A program made the translations under genes and the position numbers. DNA of 64,000 bases from Allacma fusca. Its lineage: Eukaryota > Arthropoda > Collembola > Symphypleona > Sminthuridae. The notes under the pieces were generated by a model. That model had not been told where the DNA came from, did not search any database, and saw only the letters and a list, made by a program, of their open reading frames with translations. The stretch spans positions 10,073,060 to 10,137,059 of the forward strand of contig OX359247.1 of the NCBI GenBank assembly GCA_947179485.1. The letters run 5' to 3'. Below, piece by piece: positions 23,345-36,191 of this stretch (position 1 is the first letter of the stretch; each line of letters opens with the position of its first letter).

Positions 23345-23595
23345 TTATCGGGGTGGATTAGTGTTTCTTGTCAATTGCAAGTTAACCGCAACTACTAATT
23401 CAACTTAAAAGTTCGGTGCAATTGCGGTTACTTTACACCGGGGAATAGTAATTGGCGGTGCAAGTACAATATCTGTGTAATTAAAATGCAATTACGAAAG
23501 CATTAAATATTTCGCAATTACCGGTTAAATGCAACTGAAATTGCAACAATTACAAGTGCTTGCATTGCAAAAAGCTGTAATTTAAAAAATCACTG
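23345..23595. repeat. Dispersed word-rich repeat, copy 1 (GCAATTAC family)
   Basis: Built from degenerate GCAATTAC/GTAACCGC words. It is clearly related over its length to 32870-33120: both share TGTCAATTRCAA, AGTAACCG, GGAAGTTC-like and CAATTACAAGTRCTTGCA blocks in the same order. No ORF. Confidence 0.65.
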
Positions 23596-24073
23596 ACACG
23601 CTTAGTGGAGGCACTCAATTTTTTCCTATTTATTTTACAAGTATTACTTTCCATTAAATAATAGTGACGTTGCAACTTAAATCACAGTTAATTAAACTCA
23701 AAGGAACTAGTTACAGCACGTGTGACATTTTACACAGCATGTACATATGTGGGGGCTTTCGCGCGAACAGAACTTCCACCCAATCACAAATGAGTGGGCT
23801 GGAACAATTTTTCCTAAGCTCACCTGAGCTTGATGAGCCAACGCTACGGCCAGCTTGATTCCACAGTACATTGCACTGAAACCGACACTATCGTGTCTGA
23901 GCAGAGAGTTTCTCCGCAGAAATTCGTTGAAGTGCAAGCCCATGTGAAGCGGGAAATCGCCCAGGACATTGGGACATAGACACGATCATCCACTTTGAAG
24001 ATATTTATTTCAACACTTCTGAAATCTGAGTCGGAAAGCATTTGTGTAAATTCTTAGTAACTACGAACGTAGA
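23596..24073. other. No gene recognised
   Basis: Short ORFs on both strands overlap here but none carries a recognisable domain. Confidence 0.4.
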
Positions 24074-24340
24074 TATAGTATCAACTGATTATAACTCAAG
24101 AGAAAACATATCATAACTTTAATATCTTTGATGCATGCAATCTGTTTCTATGATGTTTTCCACTCACGTAACAAACCGTCACAGAACGAGCAAGAAAATG
24201 TAAGCTATGGTATCAACTGATTATAACTCAAGAGAAAAACATGCCATAACTTTACTATCTTTGATGACCGCAAGCCGTTTCTAGAATATTTTTCACTCAC
24301 GTGGCAAAACCTCACAGAACGAGCAAGAAAATGTACGCTC
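24074..24340. repeat. Tandem duplication, about 133-bp unit, two copies
   Basis: Both units begin near TATRGTATCAACTGATTATA and end near ACGAGCAAGAAAATGTA. They are similar but carry many substitutions. No coding content. Confidence 0.75.
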
Positions 24341-26440
24341 AGCACTTCACAGATAATTCAACAGGTTCTTTCCTTCTTATACGTCTCCTGCCTACTTCTC
24401 TTTTCAACTTCTCAGTGCTCAATAGGTAATTCTAGCACCAACCCTAAACCTTCCTTTTTAAAACACGTCAAAAAATATAATCGTTATTAGAGTATAAATG
24501 GTTATAATTACACGCTTGACGTTTCTCGAAATACGTTTGGAGTTTTATTGACTGATTCAACATAACTTCATTATCAATATTTTATCAAAATGGTGCAATT
24601 CGAATATATTAGTAATTTATTACATGAACTGACTCTTACATTGGGTAGATTCAGGGCATTTGAAAGAGATTTTTTAACATCTGGACAAAAGGACTTATTA
24701 ATAACTCAAGGCGGGAGGAGCTTGAATCAACAACTATTCTTCTGAATAATTTTGTCGGCAACCTACTGAGATGTACCCAATGTTGTTGGTCTCGTTTGAA
24801 GAGGTCTTGCAAAAGTCTAATCGCATCATTAATTTCAAATTTTGTTCAGCAGATCAAAATAGCACGGTACACATACGATAACATTAAGGCTCGTGTGGTT
24901 GACTCCATTCGAAGGACCCTAGGCGTGTGACGTTGCTACATATTCAATGGATAATTTGATTGTAAGCACTAAATGGATAGCATCCAAGAAATGTCGATGC
25001 AGCCCCTGCATTTATAAGTAGTTTAGAATTATGCACTCGAAAGCTATTTTGTATTTTGTGTCAATATAGGCTGCAACAAAGTGCTAAGCTCTTTGCTTAC
25101 CTTTTTTACAACAGAATGCTCCAGTACCAGTTATACATATTAAGGCTGCTCTGCCCCGTATTTCATGTAATTTTTGCGTTTTTTCAGATGCGGAAATAAT
25201 CAATCCGACGGCGGAACACCAGGATGAGAATATTCAAATACTATAATTATGTTTGTGAAAACCAGAGAAACTAACAAGTGACTGAATATAGTATTGCAAT
25301 ATACTCGCCGGCTGGCGTACTATCATTTGTTCCTTTTTTAAGTGTCACTTGTAAAACTGGACGTTATTGCGCATACTTGAAGATGCATACAACTCTGATC
25401 AGATAACTACAACTCCCCATGAATAAATCATTCAAGTGAAAATCAGAATAACTCAAACAGACATAACTTCAAAAAACATTTTTTTCAAAAAGAATGAAAT
25501 CTTTTGTTTTATTATGATGGTTTTTTACTATGCTAAATTTTATTACTTTGTATAGACGTTTTAAGTTAATATAAGAAAACGTATTTTTTTCTAGTAACGA
25601 GTGTGTTGCAACAAATTTTCAACAATTTGGTATTTTAAATAATGGGGTAACAAATGATTGCAAAATGTGTGCTGGTGCATTGATAAATTAAAATGAGCAC
25701 GAAAAACACAAATAACCTTATGTATTTCCTAGCTTTACCCCATACAGTTACTACATTTGTTTTAACTGTATGAAAATCTACTTTTACAAGCCATTCCTTG
25801 CGTCTACTGATACGGTGATAGACTAACAAAGGCTAGACCAAATTTATTTTAGAAACTCCATCAGATCTAGCTCTAACGTTCACAACGTAGTTTTATTAGT
25901 GTTCCGCCTGAAAGGTGCGGAATAAACTATTCTAGTCAACCGAATCCCGTGGGAAGATACATTCCCACACTTTGCAGCCTAATCGTCTTAAAAATGCATA
26001 CAGATTGTGTTATTGTGTTCGAGCGTTTCTTTATATATTTATTTCCGACCAATCGTCCGTTTTGGTTTCTGTAACTTTGCTAGTAGACCTATCGCCAGTA
26101 TTTTGCAATCACACACGTCTAATGAAATTGAAGTCTAATCAATAATAATTAGTGGCTAGTAATTACTCAAGATAACAACGGTTACAATGGTACAAGAAAA
26201 AGTTTATTTCATTAATACATAAATGTCCTTAAGAGCAGCATTTAAAATCGTCTTAATGTTTTTACTAACTGATATACTACTCTTCTAGAATTTAATCTCC
26301 ACAGTTCCCAGAAATCTCTTCTAGCTTAGAATTAGAGAACTAGATACTATACAAATGTTAAATGTCAACTAAAAATGAAAACCTTTGATGTATATATATA
26401 ATCATTATGTATTCACTGGTGAAGTTTAGGAGTGTCTGAA
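24341..26440. other. No gene recognised
   Basis: About 2.1 kb of AT-rich DNA without recognisable coding, RNA or repeat structure. Confidence 0.4.
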
Positions 26441-27530
26441 ATTTGAAAACCATTTGGAGTTTATGAAGCAAAAATCAAATGTATTTTTTGAAAGCTCCTC
26501 GGGATAACCTAGATCTTCTTGTAATTTTACGTGTTAAAAGTAGTAAGCCAGCATGTTATAAAACATTTTTTGTTTGATATAAAGTAGAAGTATTTAATGC
26601 CACATTAAATTTATAGATCGACGTCAAGTAAATTTCAATTATTCAGCTTCAAATCAAATTCAATTGAACTTCAAGTCAAATTCAATTATACAGCTTTAAG
26701 TCCAATACAATTCAACTTCAAGTCAAATTCAAGTTAAAACCGAGTCAAATTCAAGTTAAAATCAAGTCAATTTCATGCCAATTTCAAGTCAATTCAATTT
26801 AAAGTCATCTTCAAGTCAACTTCAATTTAAAGTCAACTTCAAGTCAGCTTCAATTTAAAGTCAACTTCAAGTCAACTTCAATTTAAAGTCAACTTCAAGT
26901 CAACTTCAATTTAATGTCAACTTCAAGTCAACTTCAATTTGGAAACCATTTGGAGTTTATGAAGCAAAAATCAACGGTATGTTTTGAAAACTACTCGGGA
27001 TAACCTAGTTTTACTGTAATGGCATTAAGTGTAGCTTCTTGTAATTTCACGTGTTAAAAGTAGTAAACCGGCATGTTATAAAACATTTTTTTGATTGATA
27101 TTAAGTAGAAGTATTTAATGGTACATTAAATTTATAGATCAACTTCAAGCAAATTTCAATTGAACTGCATGTCAAATATAATTGAACTTCATGTCAAATT
27201 CAATTATTCAGCTTTAAGTCAACTTCAATTATTCGGCTATATGTCAACTTCAATTATTCGGCTGTATGCCAAATTCAATTATTCTGCTTTAAGTCCAATA
27301 CAATTCAACTTCAAGTCAATTCAATTTAAAGTCAGTTTCAAGTCAGCTTCAATTTGATAACTATTTGGAGTTTAAAAAGAAAAATCAACCGTATTTTCTG
27401 AAAGCTCCTCGGGATAACCTAGTTTTACTGTAATGGCATTAAGTGTAGCTTCTTGTAATTTTACGTGTTAAAAGTAGTAAGCCAGAATGTTATAAAACAT
27501 TTTTGGTTTGATATTGAGTACATCCCCTTA
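26440..27530. repeat. Higher-order tandem repeat with internal 28-bp minisatellite
   Basis: A unit containing ACCATTTGGAGTTTATGAAG, CTCGGGATAACCTAG, TTACGTGTTAAAAGTAGTAA and ATGTTATAAAACATTTTT recurs from about 26444, 26939 and 27354. Between the conserved blocks are arrays of AAGTCAACTTCAATTT words. Between about 26800 and 26940 these become a regular 28-bp tandem (about five copies). Units are about 495 and 415 bp, and the third is truncated near 27530. Confidence 0.8.
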
Positions 27531-30500
27531 TAAAAGTACCCTGCAAAGTTCAACGTTTAATACTACATTACCCACGTTTAAAGGTCACCAGGGACGAAGA
27601 ATTTCCTTATATTTATGGTTATATCCTGAGGGACTTGTTGTCTTGAGGGACTTGACTCCGGGGGATGTAGTCATACACCATAGCAACACTTCGACTCGAA
27701 AACGCCAAACTGTGCTACCTAGCCGACGCTTCCTAGAGGTGTAAAATTATTTTAAAATAGGTACATTCCTATAAAGATACCATGAATTTCTTGTTATCTT
27801 TCTTCGGCTTTGGTTGCCTAAAAATAGGATCGTCATGCGGCTGGGTAACTAAAAACGGTCAGTAGTAAATCATTTCTGTGCATCCTACTGTACACAATGA
27901 ATGATTACAGATTAATTTTTAAAAACTTTATTATTACATTCTTTCACCGCGTTGTGAGTTTTCATGTGCACTTTTACATTCTAGTTTGTTGACAAGACCT
28001 TTTCATATACAGAACACACGAACGCTCTTGCAGAATTGCATTGAAATTTTCTTCGTACTTAAACCATTTTCTGTTGATTAGATTAATGTTAAAAAAAGTC
28101 AGAATGTTCATGTTTGGTGCTTTTGCATGTACAATCTTTCGAGTCTAAATATCCCCATCGCGCATCACTTAAGGCAACCGATGTGGTAAAATTCAGGCCA
28201 GCATTGATGACACTGGTAGATTCCACTGGCAATAAAAATTTGTTCTCCCGGTTTTATATACTCGGCAATGTACTGGATTAGCCATTTCTCAAGTAGCACA
28301 AGTTTTACAATTGGCCTGAATTATCTTAACGAAGTAGGACATTTTGACTTGACGTGTAGCAATTGTTTAAGTTTTTGTTCAAAATCATCAGTTTAATTCA
28401 TTTGAATAATAATAAAACATTTTTGCTTCCCAAAAGGTGATACATGCTTGAGCACTCCGATAAATCTCCAATGTAGAAGCCAGCATAACTTCCAGGGGTT
28501 CCGAAAGATTCTAATGAATTTCGTGAACACTGTCTTCATAGAAACTTAATGGTGAATCTACTCTAGGAGTGTGAAATGGATTGTTCACGATTTGTCACTT
28601 GTTAATACGAAGTATATATCAGGTACATAATAAACACCATTATCGACTCATTATTCAATCAATTTGTCTATTTTGTCAATTTCACTCCAACCACATTCTT
28701 TGGTGGAACAAAATTTTACAGACTCAATTTCTTCTGGCAAGAAGAATCGCTTCACTTTCAATTTTTAAACGATGCTTTCAGGTATCAGTTTTAAGAAATA
28801 CGCCACACTGTGTTTTGTTCTCAACGAAACGGACTTTTTACATATTTTTACCTCGTGGTTTGTAATTTTATGAAAATCTAAATCTTAACGTTCATAGTAA
28901 TCATATTTCTCTGGATACGGTATTACACGCACGGTTTCAATATCCCTTACAAAGGAATTGGACGGCAAAATTTTGACTTTACCTCCTTCAAATTCGAAGG
29001 AACGGAGTGTTTTTGTACGCGCACACCACCCAAGCAGGTATGAATCAAGCCACTGAGCCATTATATAGTCTGTTATATATTATTTTGTATTACAATGTCT
29101 CGTCTTTTTCTGTGAAACAAACTCTGCACATTGCAGCTCATCCTGCATTATTGGCTATTAACAGTGCTTACCACTTCTTATTCATGTTTCTTTCAGCCTG
29201 ATCAGTTCTGATCCAGGGTGTACTAGTTTCCCATTCTAGCATACCCTTTTTCCGGAAACGTCTGAGTATAGTCCCGTTCCAGTGGTTACCACTTTCCAGT
29301 TCTTAAATACCATTTTGCAGTACAAGCTTATCAGCCCTGATCCGGTGTCAACTAGTTACTAATTATTACATAAAATGCAGGAATTGTAATTTTTTTTAAT
29401 TAATTTAATAAATTAGCGCATCTGAAAATTGGCTTTTAAGTACTTCAACTGTTATAATTATAATAAATTATATACGAATTAAATTAAAAATTGTGAAAAG
29501 GAACCCCTAACCCTACCCCATTCAACTGAAGGGATTTTTATGATATTTAATTAATTAAGGATGAGTCCGTGTCATTAACTGTAGCGCCATATAACCCTTG
29601 GAAACTAATTTAACTTGTAGTAATACCACAGGTGTGAGTCTTCATTATTGTACTGATCTTTGTCCTTAATTACTATTAATATCTGAGCTATAACAACTTA
29701 TATAAGGAGGTAACTATAGTCTAGGGGAGACGTCGTTAGCGTTGTATATATTTATTTGCGTATCTACCTCACGGTAAAGGGTACCTGGTTTATTATTATA
29801 ACTCTTTCGCTGGGATAATTGAATAAAACCGATCATATTTATTCAGACTATTGTATATGATAATACAATTAGCACAGGTAATAAGTTAGGTGGTTCATTA
29901 CACAACATTATTTCAGAATTTTTAATCAAATTATATTTAGCCGGTCAGTCTACTTCCGATTCCGAGTTATACAGGAAATACCCACTTCTTCCTATTGCCA
30001 CCTCAGTGATCAAACTCATTGCTCATTACAAGTTGAAAAAGTATACAAGTATACAAACTGTATACTTTAAAAATTATTCCTTAAGGGTATTAATTTGTGT
30101 TTGTAAGTTGCGAACAGTTCTGAAATCACGTAATTACCTGAAGTACTTATGGTAATATTAGGGATCCTCGGAAGCTGATTCGTGAGTTAGTATTGATTCG
30201 CCGAACATATTCCTTCTTTAAATATTGACCTTTTCCGTCGATTTTTGAATTTGTAAATATAATATTCCAATAGAACTTTTCTTAAAATTTAGGAATTAAA
30301 ACTCATTTTTACACCGTGTGTATAACACAAGCGGAAATATGGTACAGTTACATTTATGCTTGCCTCCACATATGCGCGGCAAAAATGAACTAAAGAGAAA
30401 CGTGACGTAAAAACAAGTGACACAAAAGTCTAAATGCTCAAAGTTTCTGTAAACATTTCTCACTCGTCAAAAGCAAAGCAAAACGGACATAGGACATAAA

Positions 30501-30573
30501 GTATACACAGGGATTTAAACAATGACAACCAGAAACGAAATCATCCACTCAAACTTTTACTATGGACCTATGC
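27531..30573. other. No gene recognised
   Basis: Three kilobases without a recognisable domain. The ORF at 27508-27744 (78 residues) starts inside the repeat and shows no known motif. Confidence 0.4.
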
Positions 30574-31023
30574 ACCTGGTGCTCAGTCCAAGTTTTGGTT
30601 CAGTTATTTTTAGTTCAATTAACTACTTTTTCGATTCAATTCAAACTGAAGTTGAACCAATTTTTTCAGTTCATAACTTTGAATTGAACTGAATCATTTT
30701 CCTAGAATTTGTGAAGTTCGCATGTATCGTTCTGCCCCATATATTTCAATAAAAATCGACCTTTTACAACCTCTCCAGATTCTTCAATTTTTCAATTTAT
30801 GCCATTAATTTAGATTCCATCTTTTGTACGCTTGGAAAACGTATCTAGCGTATTTTTAAGTATATCTGCGGAAAACGTTGGTTTTCGATTCAGTTCAATT
30901 CAACATTTTACCAACTGAATTGGTTTTTACTGAACTAAATCGAACATCTAGTTTCAATTCAGTTCACCATGTGAATAGAACTAGATTGCAAAAAGCCGGA
31001 ACTGAACTGAACCGCTCCCACCA
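30574..31023. repeat. Word-rich inverted element (GTTCAGTTCAATT family)
   Basis: The left side begins TGGTGCTCAGT and runs into TTTTGGTTCAGTT. The right side, reverse-complemented, begins TGGTGGGAGCGGTTCAGTT. The interior is full of degenerate GTTCAATT/GAACTGAA words, in opposite orientation near the two ends. No clear target duplication. Superfamily not proven. Confidence 0.55.
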
Positions 31024-31256
31024 TAGCATGCATCTGTGAGATACCATAAACTGCTATTGGTACTGGCTTCGGACGACGATCACGATGAATCTCCGGATGA
31101 TTCTGTTGACCATCATGTATTGGGAGAAACTGAAATCGCAGAGCAGGCCGGACGGTCTCAGAAACGATTGAAATTTTAATGCTATGAAGATATAAATGTG
31201 GTCTTGCTTGAATCGGGCGACTTCACTGTAGGCTGTGACAAAGCTTGAAGCATCAT

Positions 31257-31670
31257 TTATTCTTGAAAAATGTTGGTGTCAATTTTTTCCAGTATATTTA
31301 AGCGGAAGAGTGCCAGTAGCTCTGTTGTATTTCTTTTAGTTAAACTTGCATAGCTGTAGTCCGTTTCGTAATTTTTTTCTGCCAAATAGCTGTACATTCC
31401 TCCGACTTCAATATTCCCAAAAAATACGGACGCTTGGGAATTGATATCCAAGTTAAACGAGGCCAGTTTATTTGAAAATGATAGAACACGTTTAAATCGA
31501 AAATTTGTTACTGGATTGCTGACAAACTCAGTAAAGATTGAGGGGCCCTTAGTTGCTTTAAATAACAAGAAATTATCTGTGACTTGATCGTGTACATGTC
31601 CAATGTCACCTGCTCGTTTAAAAGCAGATAGAACTATATACTTCTTCAAATTTCCAAATATTCCCATCAA
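31257..31670 (-). CDS. Unrecognised ORF, 137 residues
   Basis: The minus-strand ORF starts MMGIFGNLKKYIVLS and ends NILEKIDTNIFQE. It has a mixed, protein-like composition and no obvious low complexity, membrane span or zinc motif. A faint likeness of the start to innexin N-termini (M..IFG.LKK) is not supported further along. On the same strand, 372 bp or more upstream, lie other coding-like fragments (about 31980-32315), so this could be part of a decayed multi-exon gene or transposon gene. Function unknown. Confidence 0.3.
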   Translation of the reverse strand: MMGIFGNLKKYIVLSAFKRAGDIGHVHDQVTDNFLLFKATKGPSIFTEFVSNPVTNFRFKRVLSFSNKLASFNLDINSQASVFFGNIEVGGMYSYLAEKNYETDYSYASLTKRNTTELLALFRLNILEKIDTNIFQE

Positions 31671-31979
31671 ACTTTACCCAAGATGAACGATTTGCAATAA
31701 AATAACCCGATTCAAGGTTCAAATTTCCTTAAAAAAGCAAGTACAATGATGTAGTATTATATATTTTAAGATGCAGAACATCTTACAATTGAACGTAATA
31801 ATGTTTACAATGTGAAAAATATTTTAATGTAGAAATACAGCACACATTTCGTTAAGCAAATAAAACTTATTTAAGTAAATTACTAACGTTGAAACAATCA
31901 ATTTTGTAATAACAAATGTTCATATTTTTCAGAAAAGATATGCCAGACCCAAAAATCCATCAATAACACGTCTTTTTTT

Positions 31980-32315
31980 AACAATTTGAGTACCTTGTAA
32001 TTCGTTTTTTTTCACACGGAACTGGAATTCTAAATCTTCTGATGGTTTTCGCCTCCTATTTCTAGGGTTACTTTTCTTTTTGATCAATCTCTGAAGTTCC
32101 GTTTAAAATGTTGTTACTGATTCCATTGCTTGAATTTGTTGCCGATCTTCCTCCGCCTCAATAATAATCTGTAGAAGTTTTGACACTAAAAGTCTCCTTG
32201 TATTTAAGCGGTTGCAAGCAGATTCCATTTCTCGTTTCTTCTCAAGAATCTGTAATTTATATAAGTAAATGTAAGGAATGCAAACCAGCATGTACGAAAT
32301 GCGTATATGTATCAA
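31980..32315 (-). pseudogene. Coding-like remnant with basic segment
   Basis: Minus-strand reading gives a possible splice acceptor (TTACAG near 32252) followed by LEKKREMESACNRLNTRRLL and EAEEDRQQIQAM. After an in-frame stop comes a basic stretch, LQRLIKKKSNPRNRRRKPSE. I cannot place it in a family. It may belong with the ORF at 31257-31670, but no junction can be shown. Confidence 0.25.
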
Positions 32316-32869
32316 AAGTTAAAGCCATCAGCCAGAAAATTATCTTGTAACATTAGTATTAAAAGTAAACAGAAATAAGTTTGGAATTATTGCAGGATGA
32401 TGGTAATTATGCTTTAATTTGCATAAAAATAAATACTGGGTATCTTCAACATAGAATTCAACAATTTTATGAATCAGCGACGACCGATTAAGTGACTAGC
32501 ACGTCATTATTGTACCGACGATATGGACGTCGAGACGGGACGGGAAGAACAAAATGTTCACCTTACATTATGGAAACTAGGACAGGAACAATGTTTTCCG
32601 ATGTATCGGGAAATGTACTATATACTTTCTCAATTACGCATTACATCATTGCTGTCAATGGTTATAAAAAATGATTTTACTGTAAATATTCGAAATTAAT
32701 TAGCGCGAGTAATTAATTACGTAATTGTAAGACTGCATGTGTGTCAAATTGGTTTTAGGTTAACAATATCTAGATCTGCACAATTTTACTTTATAACCGC
32801 CAATATATATATAATTCATTTGTCATAAATATATCGTTTGTCGCCATACAAATGACTTACCTGTACATG

Positions 32870-33120
32870 TAGTGCTTTGTGTCAATTACAAAGTAACCGA
32901 AATTCCTAATAGAACTTGGAAGTTCCGTTGTATATCGGTTATCCTACAACAGGTAACTGCGATTTTCGGTTCAATTGTAATTTGTGTCCTTTTAAATTTG
33001 AATTAAAGTAGAATTAGTCACTAGCGATAAAGAATATATCCAACCGAAATTGCAGGAAATGTGCAATTACAAGTACTTGCACTACCAATGTTGCAGTTTT
33101 AAAAATTATTTATCAGCACG
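32870..33120. repeat. Dispersed word-rich repeat, copy 2 (GCAATTAC family)
   Basis: Direct-orientation relative of 23345-23595, diverged but collinear. No ORF. Flanking duplications not found. Confidence 0.6.
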
Positions 33121-33438
33121 AGCAACAATTTCACAATTAAGCTCTAAATGCTAAATTCAACAATATCTTAAAACGTCATTCGGCTCGAATTGATAAAATA
33201 AAAATAAAAACTACGAGTATCGTCTCAAAGAGTATACAGTTCACTCGCTTTATAACGACATCAATGAGTCTCCCAAGAAGTGATGCTATGAGAGAATGAC
33301 GTTATAGGCATATAAAATAAATAACGATTTAATTGAAAATTTTCCTTTTTTAGATAAATTGGATTTATGTCTCGGTTCATACTATGTCTATGCAGAATGA
33401 GAATAAAAATAGTTAATGTTATTATAATATAAAATAAT

Positions 33439-33880
33439 AATGAATTAATAGCTAAAAAAGCTTAAACAGAGAAGTTGCTTTTGCGCCCTCAAAAGTTGAA
33501 AACAAGGTTTCTGGTAGATGCTGACAGAATAAATCCCACTGGTTTATTGAAAATGATGAAAACTTGAAATGACGAAAAGCAACGCCACGATGGATAATTT
33601 CTCCTTGAATACTCTTTCAATAGTATTAATAATTAACAATTTCCATCTTACATCTCAAATTTTGATAAATTCAGTGATAATTGCAAACCAACTTTTTACG
33701 GCTATTTCTGCATCAGTGACAATAATTTCGTGGCGTTGCTTTTCGTCATTTCAAGAGTTTTCATCATTTTCAATAAACCACTGGGATTTATTCTGACAGC
33801 ATCTACCAGAAAATTTGTTTTCAACTTCTGAGGGCGCAAAAAGCAACTTCTCTGTTTAAGCTTTTTTAGCTATTAATTTA
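33439..33880. repeat. Foldback element with 150-bp arms
   Basis: The left arm 33439-33588 and right arm 33730-33880 are inverted copies of each other with few differences (for example GTTGCTTTTCGTCATTTCAA mirrors TTGAAATGACGAAAAGCAAC). The loop is about 140 bp and the arms have no ORF of their own. Structure fits a MITE or foldback. The family is unknown. Confidence 0.8.
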
Positions 33881-34529
33881 ATTTCATAAATTAATTTCAC
33901 AGGTTCCCACCCCACAATAAAGTATTTTCTGTATCTCAATAAGATCAAAGATCTCAGATCATTTACAAAAGTTTTCAAACAGTGAAAATGTAATTCCGTT
34001 AAAACTATGAATAACAGATCTTTACTGGATGCAAAAATAAATCTTAAGGCTGTGAAATGTGGATTTTCATCGATGGGAATGAATTAATGTCATTAACAAT
34101 CCTTGCACGTATATTTAAAATAACACACGTTCCATCCAGTGTTTCAGAATGTCACTGAATAATACGGCAATACAATTATAGTGAAACTGCAGAGCAAAAA
34201 ATAAACGCTTCGCGATCATTTACTGCTTGCGCGAAGGGGTGACGTAGACGCTCCTCCGGGTTAAACCCGATTCGGTAGTAAGGTGGAGGTGATGTGTATA
34301 ATATTTGTTAAGTTCAGATTAAGAATAAAAAATTCGTCGAAATCGGTTTAGTAGTGCTTGAAACTACCGTGATGTAATTGAAATTTGGAAATTTCAAGAA
34401 GTTTTTTTTCCAAAACTATCCAACCGATTTCAACCAAATACGAACTCAGACTACCTGTTGACATGAGTAATGTCAACAAAACATTTCGACGGAATTGATC
34501 CACTAGTTTTTGAGTTATCGTGGGAATGG

Positions 34530-35240
34530 ACGTACAATGAAACCTACAATGAAAATTCCTTATTTGAGGCTGGTATAAAATTACTTTGCAGCGTTTCGCC
34601 AGTACGACTAAAATGTCTGCTTTCATCGTTTTTACCACCAAAAATCTTCATTGTGCGTTCAGTGGGACCCGTTTTATTGAGAACAGGGGGTATTTTGAAT
34701 GTAATGGGTGTGCAATGAAATCTTCTTATAAAAGGCTGGGACAAAACTACTCTGCAGCGTTTCGCCCCTACGAATAAAATGTCCGCTTTCATCGTGTTTA
34801 CCACCACAAATCTTCATTGTGCGTTCAGTGGCACCGATCGTATTAAGATCGGGTGGGAACTTTTAAAGTTATGGGTCTGCAATGAAAAATCCCCATTTGA
34901 TGCATGGTACAAGTTAAGTTCATGAGTTTCGCCCCTAGGACAAAAACTTTTGGTCTTATCGTTTTTATTACCACAAATCTTCATTCTGCGTTCAGTGGCC
35001 CCGGTTTTATTAAGATCGGGTGGGAACTTTGAAAGTTATGGGTCTGCAATGAAAAATTCCCATTTGATGCATGGTAAAAGTTAATTTCCGGAGTTTCGCG
35101 CCTAGGACAAAACCTTCTGGTTCTATCGTTTTTACTACCACAAATCTTCATTCTGCGTTCAGGGGCGCCGGTTGTATGAAGATCGGGTCGGTACTTTGAA
35201 AGTAATTAGAAATCCTCATTTAATGCATAGAATGGCTGAA
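34530..35240. repeat. 167-bp tandem repeat, about 4.5 copies
   Basis: The block TCGTTTTTACCACCA-AAATCTTCATT recurs at 34626, 34792, 34959 and 35126, spacings 166, 167 and 167. A partial unit precedes the first (from about 34530). Units hold CAATGAAAA, TTTCGCCCCTA and GGACAAAA blocks. Upstream 34330-34530 has CCAACCGATTTCAACCAAAT, a phrase often seen in repeats of this kind. No coding function. Confidence 0.85.
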
Positions 35241-35759
35241 AATAGACAATTTGTGGCTAGTTGGCATTAAATTTAATAGGCCTTTAAACAAGTACAACAT
35301 GGAATCGCTAGAATGAATAATTTAGACAGTTGGTAAAAGAGTGAAGTAAGTTTTAGCCACAAAACCGGAAATTCGTTTCCTAAATTAACAAATTAAAAAT
35401 TAAATTAAAGATACCAGCGCTTCAATATTTGTTTAAAATATTTGGTCACCTCTTGACCTCGTTAGAAATCATCGACATGACATCTACGATCCGATCGCGA
35501 ACAACCTTATCCCATTCCCTTGCTTCTCACAAGCAAAAGAAAAAAAATATCTTAGTTCAAACAAAAATAATAATAGAACTTTCACAAAGTAAGTTTATTT
35601 AATTTGTTATTATTCGATTTATAAACTTGTTTTCTTAGTTTTGTGATTGAATCCTCCTTCACATTTTAGCCTTTACTTACAATATTCAATGTAGTAATCT
35701 ACTAAGTACTTATGTGGTTATTTGTAACCTCCTTTTGAATGGAAGCTCCTACTATGAAC
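35241..35759. other. No gene recognised
   Basis: AT-rich flank between the tandem array and the LTR-like copy. Confidence 0.4.
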
Positions 35760-36036
35760 TGAAACGATGCTGTTTTTAGTTCTTTAATTACTTGTCCTAA
35801 TTATGCAATGCACTCAGATCTTTACTTCTAATTAGGTTACTTGTATTTCGGGTGAGCACTCACTGTCGCCTATAAGAGGCTCACTCTTACGAGTCTAACG
35901 GGCGGGGAATTAAACCTTTATACAGCACTCAGTAATTATTCTCATTTTAACTAATTCTAAGATGAATAAATCAGTCCAATCTCCGAGCCATTTAATTATC
36001 CTGTTTCCAACTTTTATTTATAGATTCTGATCGACA
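35760..36036 (-). repeat. LTR copy of the minus-strand gypsy-like fossil
   Basis: Collinear with the LTR pieces at 51422-51476 and 58204-58441: shared TGAAACGATG start, TTAATTACTTGTCCTAATTA, GTGAGCACTCACT and GGGGAATTAAACCTTT. On the minus strand it has TG...CA ends (TGTCGATCAGAATC to CATCGTTTCA). It abuts the 3' end of the R2-like LINE. The intervening internal region is heavily rearranged, so it could be the 3' LTR or a separate LTR. Confidence 0.7.
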
Positions 36037-36191
36037 CTAGCCATTAGTTCACTTATGATTTTTAGATATATAAAGACTTTATTGACACTGCTTCTCAACA
36101 GAAGTAGCCATACATTGACTCGTTATACTATTTCCTAGTGTATTATATCATATATGATAGTATGTTTTATGTATTTCTGTATAAATGATTA

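Noticed and set aside
26800-26940. CRISPR-like regular repeats
   Set aside because: Unit is a continuous 28-bp tandem without unique spacers, in eukaryotic DNA. It is a minisatellite.
31257-31670. Innexin N-terminus
   Set aside because: Only the first residues resemble innexins. The first transmembrane segment and extracellular cysteines are missing.
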